Shown piece by piece: positions 14,893 to 18,064 of a DNA stretch of 18,064 bases (its first letter is position 1; the number at the start of each line of letters is the position of its first letter). The DNA is from Hyphomicrobiaceae bacterium UBA4118 (GTDB lineage Bacteria > Pseudomonadota > Alphaproteobacteria > Rhizobiales > Methyloligellaceae), in assembly GCA_002383105.1 (NCBI GenBank), contig DFXC01000046.1, positions 1,778 through 19,841 on the forward strand, in the 5' to 3' direction. The notes under the pieces were generated by a model, which was not told the origin of the DNA, ran no database searches, and was given only the letters and a program-made list of their open reading frames with translations. A program made the position numbers and the translations under genes.

Positions 14893-14921
14893 TAGATAGC
14901 TGTTTCGCCGGTCGAAAGCAA
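14893..14921 (-). promoter_or_regulatory. Possible promoter and operator of the Rrf2 gene
   Basis: On the minus strand TTGCTT (14921-14916) is followed after 17 bases by TATCTA (14898-14893), which is only a weak -10. Between them lies TTTCGCCGGTCGAAA (14903-14917), a dyad with perfect 5-bp arms (TTTCG/CGAAA). A dyad between -35 and -10 is where a self-repressing regulator would bind. The evidence is positional only. Confidence 0.3.
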
Positions 14922-15028
14922 TGCGCCGCACCCCCTTTCTCCCGGGCCGGACGTTACTTAGTTACGATGCCGATTTTGAGGGTTATCCACCATCATCGGC
15001 GGGCGGACCTGTTGAAGGGACGGCAAAC

Positions 15029-16015
<987 letters not shown>

Positions 16016-16040
16016 GCGTCGGTTTAGCGTCTCCTGGCAC

Positions 16041-16071
16041 TTGACGGGAGGCCAGCGATTGCGCCTACAAA
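16041..16071 (+). promoter_or_regulatory. Possible miaB promoter placing the start at the ATG
   Basis: TTGACG at 16041-16046 and CTACAA at 16065-16070 are 18 bases apart and resemble the alphaproteobacterial TTGAC/CTATAT pattern. The expected transcription start falls at about 16077-16078, the A of the miaB ATG. No Shine-Dalgarno lies at a useful distance (GGGAGG at 16047-16052 is 25 bases away), which fits a leaderless message. Confidence 0.35.
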
Positions 16072-16077
16072 CAGGCC

Positions 16078-17454
16078 ATGAGCCCCAAGAAGCTCCATAT
16101 CAAGACCTTCGGCTGCCAGATGAATGCGTACGATTCCGAACGAATGGCCGAGGCGCTTGAGTCGCAAGGCTACGCCCTCACCCACGATGCGGCCGAGGCC
16201 GACCTCGTCATCCTCAACACCTGCCATATCAGGGAGAAGGCGGTGGAGAAGGTCTATTCGGAGCTGGGGCGCGTGCGCCTGGCAAAGGAGGACCGGAAGA
16301 GCAGAGGGCTCGATACCCTGATCGCGGTTGCGGGCTGCGTCGCCCAGGCCGAGGGAAGCGAGATCATGGCCCGCGCCCCTGCCGTGGATATCGTGGTCGG
16401 CCCGCAGAGCTATCATCGCCTCGCCCACCTCGTGGAGGAAGCCGCCGCAACCGGCAAGGGTCTCGTCGCGACGGAGTTCCCGGCTGAGGAGAAGTTCGCC
16501 CATCTGCCCGACCGGCCCAAGGGGAAGTCGAGAGCCTCGGCCTTCGTCACTGTGCAAGAGGGCTGCGACAAGTTCTGCACCTTCTGCGTCGTGCCTTATA
16601 CCAGGGGCGCCGAATTCTCCCGCGCCCCCGCCGAGATCATCGCCGAGGTGGAACGGCTCGCCACAATGGGGGTGCGCGAGATCACGCTGCTTGGGCAGAA
16701 CGTGAATGCCTATCATGGGCCTCACCCCGACGAGTCGTCATGGCCGCTGGCGAGACTCCTGCGAAGTCTCGCAGAGATCCCCGCGATCGAGCGGCTCCGC
16801 TACACGACGAGCCACCCTCTCGACATGGACGAGGAGCTGATCGCGCTGTTCGGCAATGAGCCCAAGCTCATGCCCTATCTGCACCTCCCCTTCCAGGCGG
16901 GGTCGGACCGCATCCTTGCGGCGATGAACCGCAAGCACACCGCCGCCCAGTACGAGGCGCTGATCGGCAAGGTGCGGCAGGCGCGGCCCGACATCGCGCT
17001 GTCCACCGATATTATCGTGGGCTTTCCGGGCGAGACCGACGCGGATTTCGAGGAGACCTTGGCGCTCGCCGCCCGCGTCCGCTTCGCCCAGGCCTTCTCT
17101 TTCAAATACAGCCCGCGGCCAGGAACGCCCGCGGCGAGCCTTGAGGGCCAGGTGCCGGAAGCGGCCAAGCGGGAGCGCCTCTATGCCCTGCAAAGTCTGC
17201 TCGACGGCGACCGCCACGCCTTCGACCGGGCCACCGTCGGCAGGAGCCTCGAAGTGCTGTTCGAGGGCCGGGGAAGGAAACCAGGTCAGATCGCCGGGCG
17301 TTCTCCTTATCTACAGGCGGTTCACGTGGAGGGGCCCGACGAACTGATCGGCCAGATCGCGGATGTTGACATCTTGGCCGCCAGCCCGAACAGTCTCACC
17401 GGTGTCATAAAATCGGGATTTGAATGGCGCGGGCCAGTTCAGGCGGCCGTGTGA
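16078..17454 (+). CDS. miaB: tRNA 2-methylthio-N6-isopentenyladenosine synthase
   Basis: This radical-SAM methylthiotransferase converts i6A37 to ms2i6A37 in tRNAs that read UNN codons. It has 458 aa, the usual length. The N-terminal UPF0004 domain holds one 4Fe-4S cluster through C13 (KTFGCQMN), C49 (NTCHIREKA) and C87 (AGCVAQ). The radical-SAM cluster binds C163, C167 and C170 (CDKFCTFC). A TRAM domain, for tRNA binding, covers about 380-445. NTCHIREKA and [15 protein letters not shown] mark MiaB rather than RimO or MtaB. The stop overlaps the start of the PhoH-family gene as GTGA. In alphaproteobacteria miaB often leads a phoH-ybeY-corC-lnt cluster, which this window begins to show. Confidence 0.96.
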   Translation: MSPKKLHIKTFGCQMNAYDSERMAEALESQGYALTHDAAEADLVILNTCHIREKAVEKVYSELGRVRLAKEDRKSRGLDTLIAVAGCVAQAEGSEIMARAPAVDIVVGPQSYHRLAHLVEEAAATGKGLVATEFPAEEKFAHLPDRPKGKSRASAFVTVQEGCDKFCTFCVVPYTRGAEFSRAPAEIIAEVERLATMGVREITLLGQNVNAYHGPHPDESSWPLARLLRSLAEIPAIERLRYTTSHPLDMDEELIALFGNEPKLMPYLHLPFQAGSDRILAAMNRKHTAAQYEALIGKVRQARPDIALSTDIIVGFPGETDADFEETLALAARVRFAQAFSFKYSPRPGTPAASLEGQVPEAAKRERLYALQSLLDGDRHAFDRATVGRSLEVLFEGRGRKPGQIAGRSPYLQAVHVEGPDELIGQIADVDILAASPNSLTGVIKSGFEWRGPVQAAV

Positions 17455-18064
17455 CCAACAAGGCCAGCATTCGGAAAGCATTGGCACGCGGGCGCGAAGC
17501 GGCGCCGAAGCGGGCGGCTGCCGCCGGAGCCAATGGTCGAGGGGAGCCGACCGTCGTGTTTTTCGACGACATGCGGCTCGTGCGCGATCTCCTCGGCGAC
17601 TACGACGCAAATCTTGCCGTTCTCGAGGACCGCCTCGGTATCGAGGCCGTGGTCAACGGCAATGCGGTCAGCTTGCGCGGGCCTGAAGCCTCCTGCGCCA
17701 CGGCCAGGTCCGTGCTGGAGCAGCTCTACAGCCGGCTGGCGCAGGGCGAGATGATCGGGGTCGGCGAAGTGGTCGGCGCCATCCGCCATGCCCGCAACCT
17801 TGAGCCGGGCGAAAGCGCGGAGCCGGGAGCCGGGCTTCCCGAGGCGCAGCAGATCCGCACGCGGCAGCGTCTGATCACGGCACGGACGCCCCGGCAAAGC
17901 GCCTATCTCAAGTCGCTTGAGCGGAACGATCTCGTCTTCGCCACCGGCCCCGCCGGCACCGGCAAGACCTATTTGGCCGTCGCCTTTGCCGCGGCTTGCC
18001 TCGAAAGCGGTAAATGCGACCGGCTGATCCTGTCCCGGCCTGCGGTCGAGGCCGGCGAGCGGCT
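17451..18064 (+). CDS. ybeZ: PhoH-family ATPase (YbeZ type), cut by the window end
   Basis: The first 204 codons are present and the frame is still open at the last base. The GTG at 17451 overlaps the miaB stop (GTGA), so translation is probably coupled. After a basic, low-complexity N-terminus (residues 1-30) comes a small alpha/beta domain that looks KH-like (about 35-110) and then a variable linker. Next is the PhoH ATPase domain, entered at [16 protein letters not shown], with Walker A GPAGTGKT at 166-173 and SRPAVEAGE near the cut. YbeZ works with the endoribonuclease YbeY in RNA and ribosome quality control. The next gene is expected to be ybeY but lies outside the window. The GTG could be replaced by a later start, but the overlap and the family N-terminus favour it. 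Confidence 0.9.
   Translation, partial: MTNKASIRKALARGREAAPKRAAAAGANGRGEPTVVFFDDMRLVRDLLGDYDANLAVLEDRLGIEAVVNGNAVSLRGPEASCATARSVLEQLYSRLAQGEMIGVGEVVGAIRHARNLEPGESAEPGAGLPEAQQIRTRQRLITARTPRQSAYLKSLERNDLVFATGPAGTGKTYLAVAFAAACLESGKCDRLILSRPAVEAGER

Noticed and set aside
16036..16052. TGGCAC before miaB as a sigma-54 -24 element.
   Set aside because: The matching TTGC at the -12 position is missing; the sigma-70-like pair fits better.

Overview
The window looks like ordinary chromosome from a high-GC alphaproteobacterium, most likely of the order Hyphomicrobiales (Rhizobiales). This is inferred from the strong G/C preference at third codon positions, the miaB-phoH order at the right end, a thioester alpha-2-macroglobulin followed by PBP1C, and an Rrf2 regulator beside a sulfate ABC transporter. 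I cannot name a genus. I see no tRNA or rRNA gene, insertion sequence, prophage gene, integrase or CRISPR array, and no new multi-gene system.

Layout. Positions 1-2215 hold a LysR-type regulator and, 11 bases later on the same strand, an exported serine hydrolase of the class C beta-lactamase/D-peptidase fold. Positions 2306-9639 hold a periplasmic alpha-2-macroglobulin (1739 aa, CTEQ thioester) whose stop overlaps the start of PBP1C as ATGA. This is the known pair thought to trap invading proteases and repair peptidoglycan. A REP-like palindrome lies at the gene junction and makes the PBP1C start uncertain. A 321-base spacer with several dyads then leads to a 72-aa secreted protein and an intrinsic terminator.

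On the minus strand, read from 14856 down to 10297, lie an Rrf2-family regulator with four cysteines and a sulfate/thiosulfate importer in the order binding protein, CysT, CysW, CysA. The binding-protein gene has a good sigma-70-like promoter with a dyad over its -10. The cysA start carries an apparent 81-bp in-frame insertion bounded by 10-bp direct repeats. On the plus strand from 15029 come an aldo/keto reductase, miaB (tRNA methylthiolation) and the first 204 codons of a PhoH-family ATPase cut by the window end.

The points most worth checking are the cysA start, the REP-like element at the PBP1C start, the link between Rrf2 and sulfate uptake, a possibly leaderless miaB mRNA, and the dyad-rich leader of the 72-aa gene.
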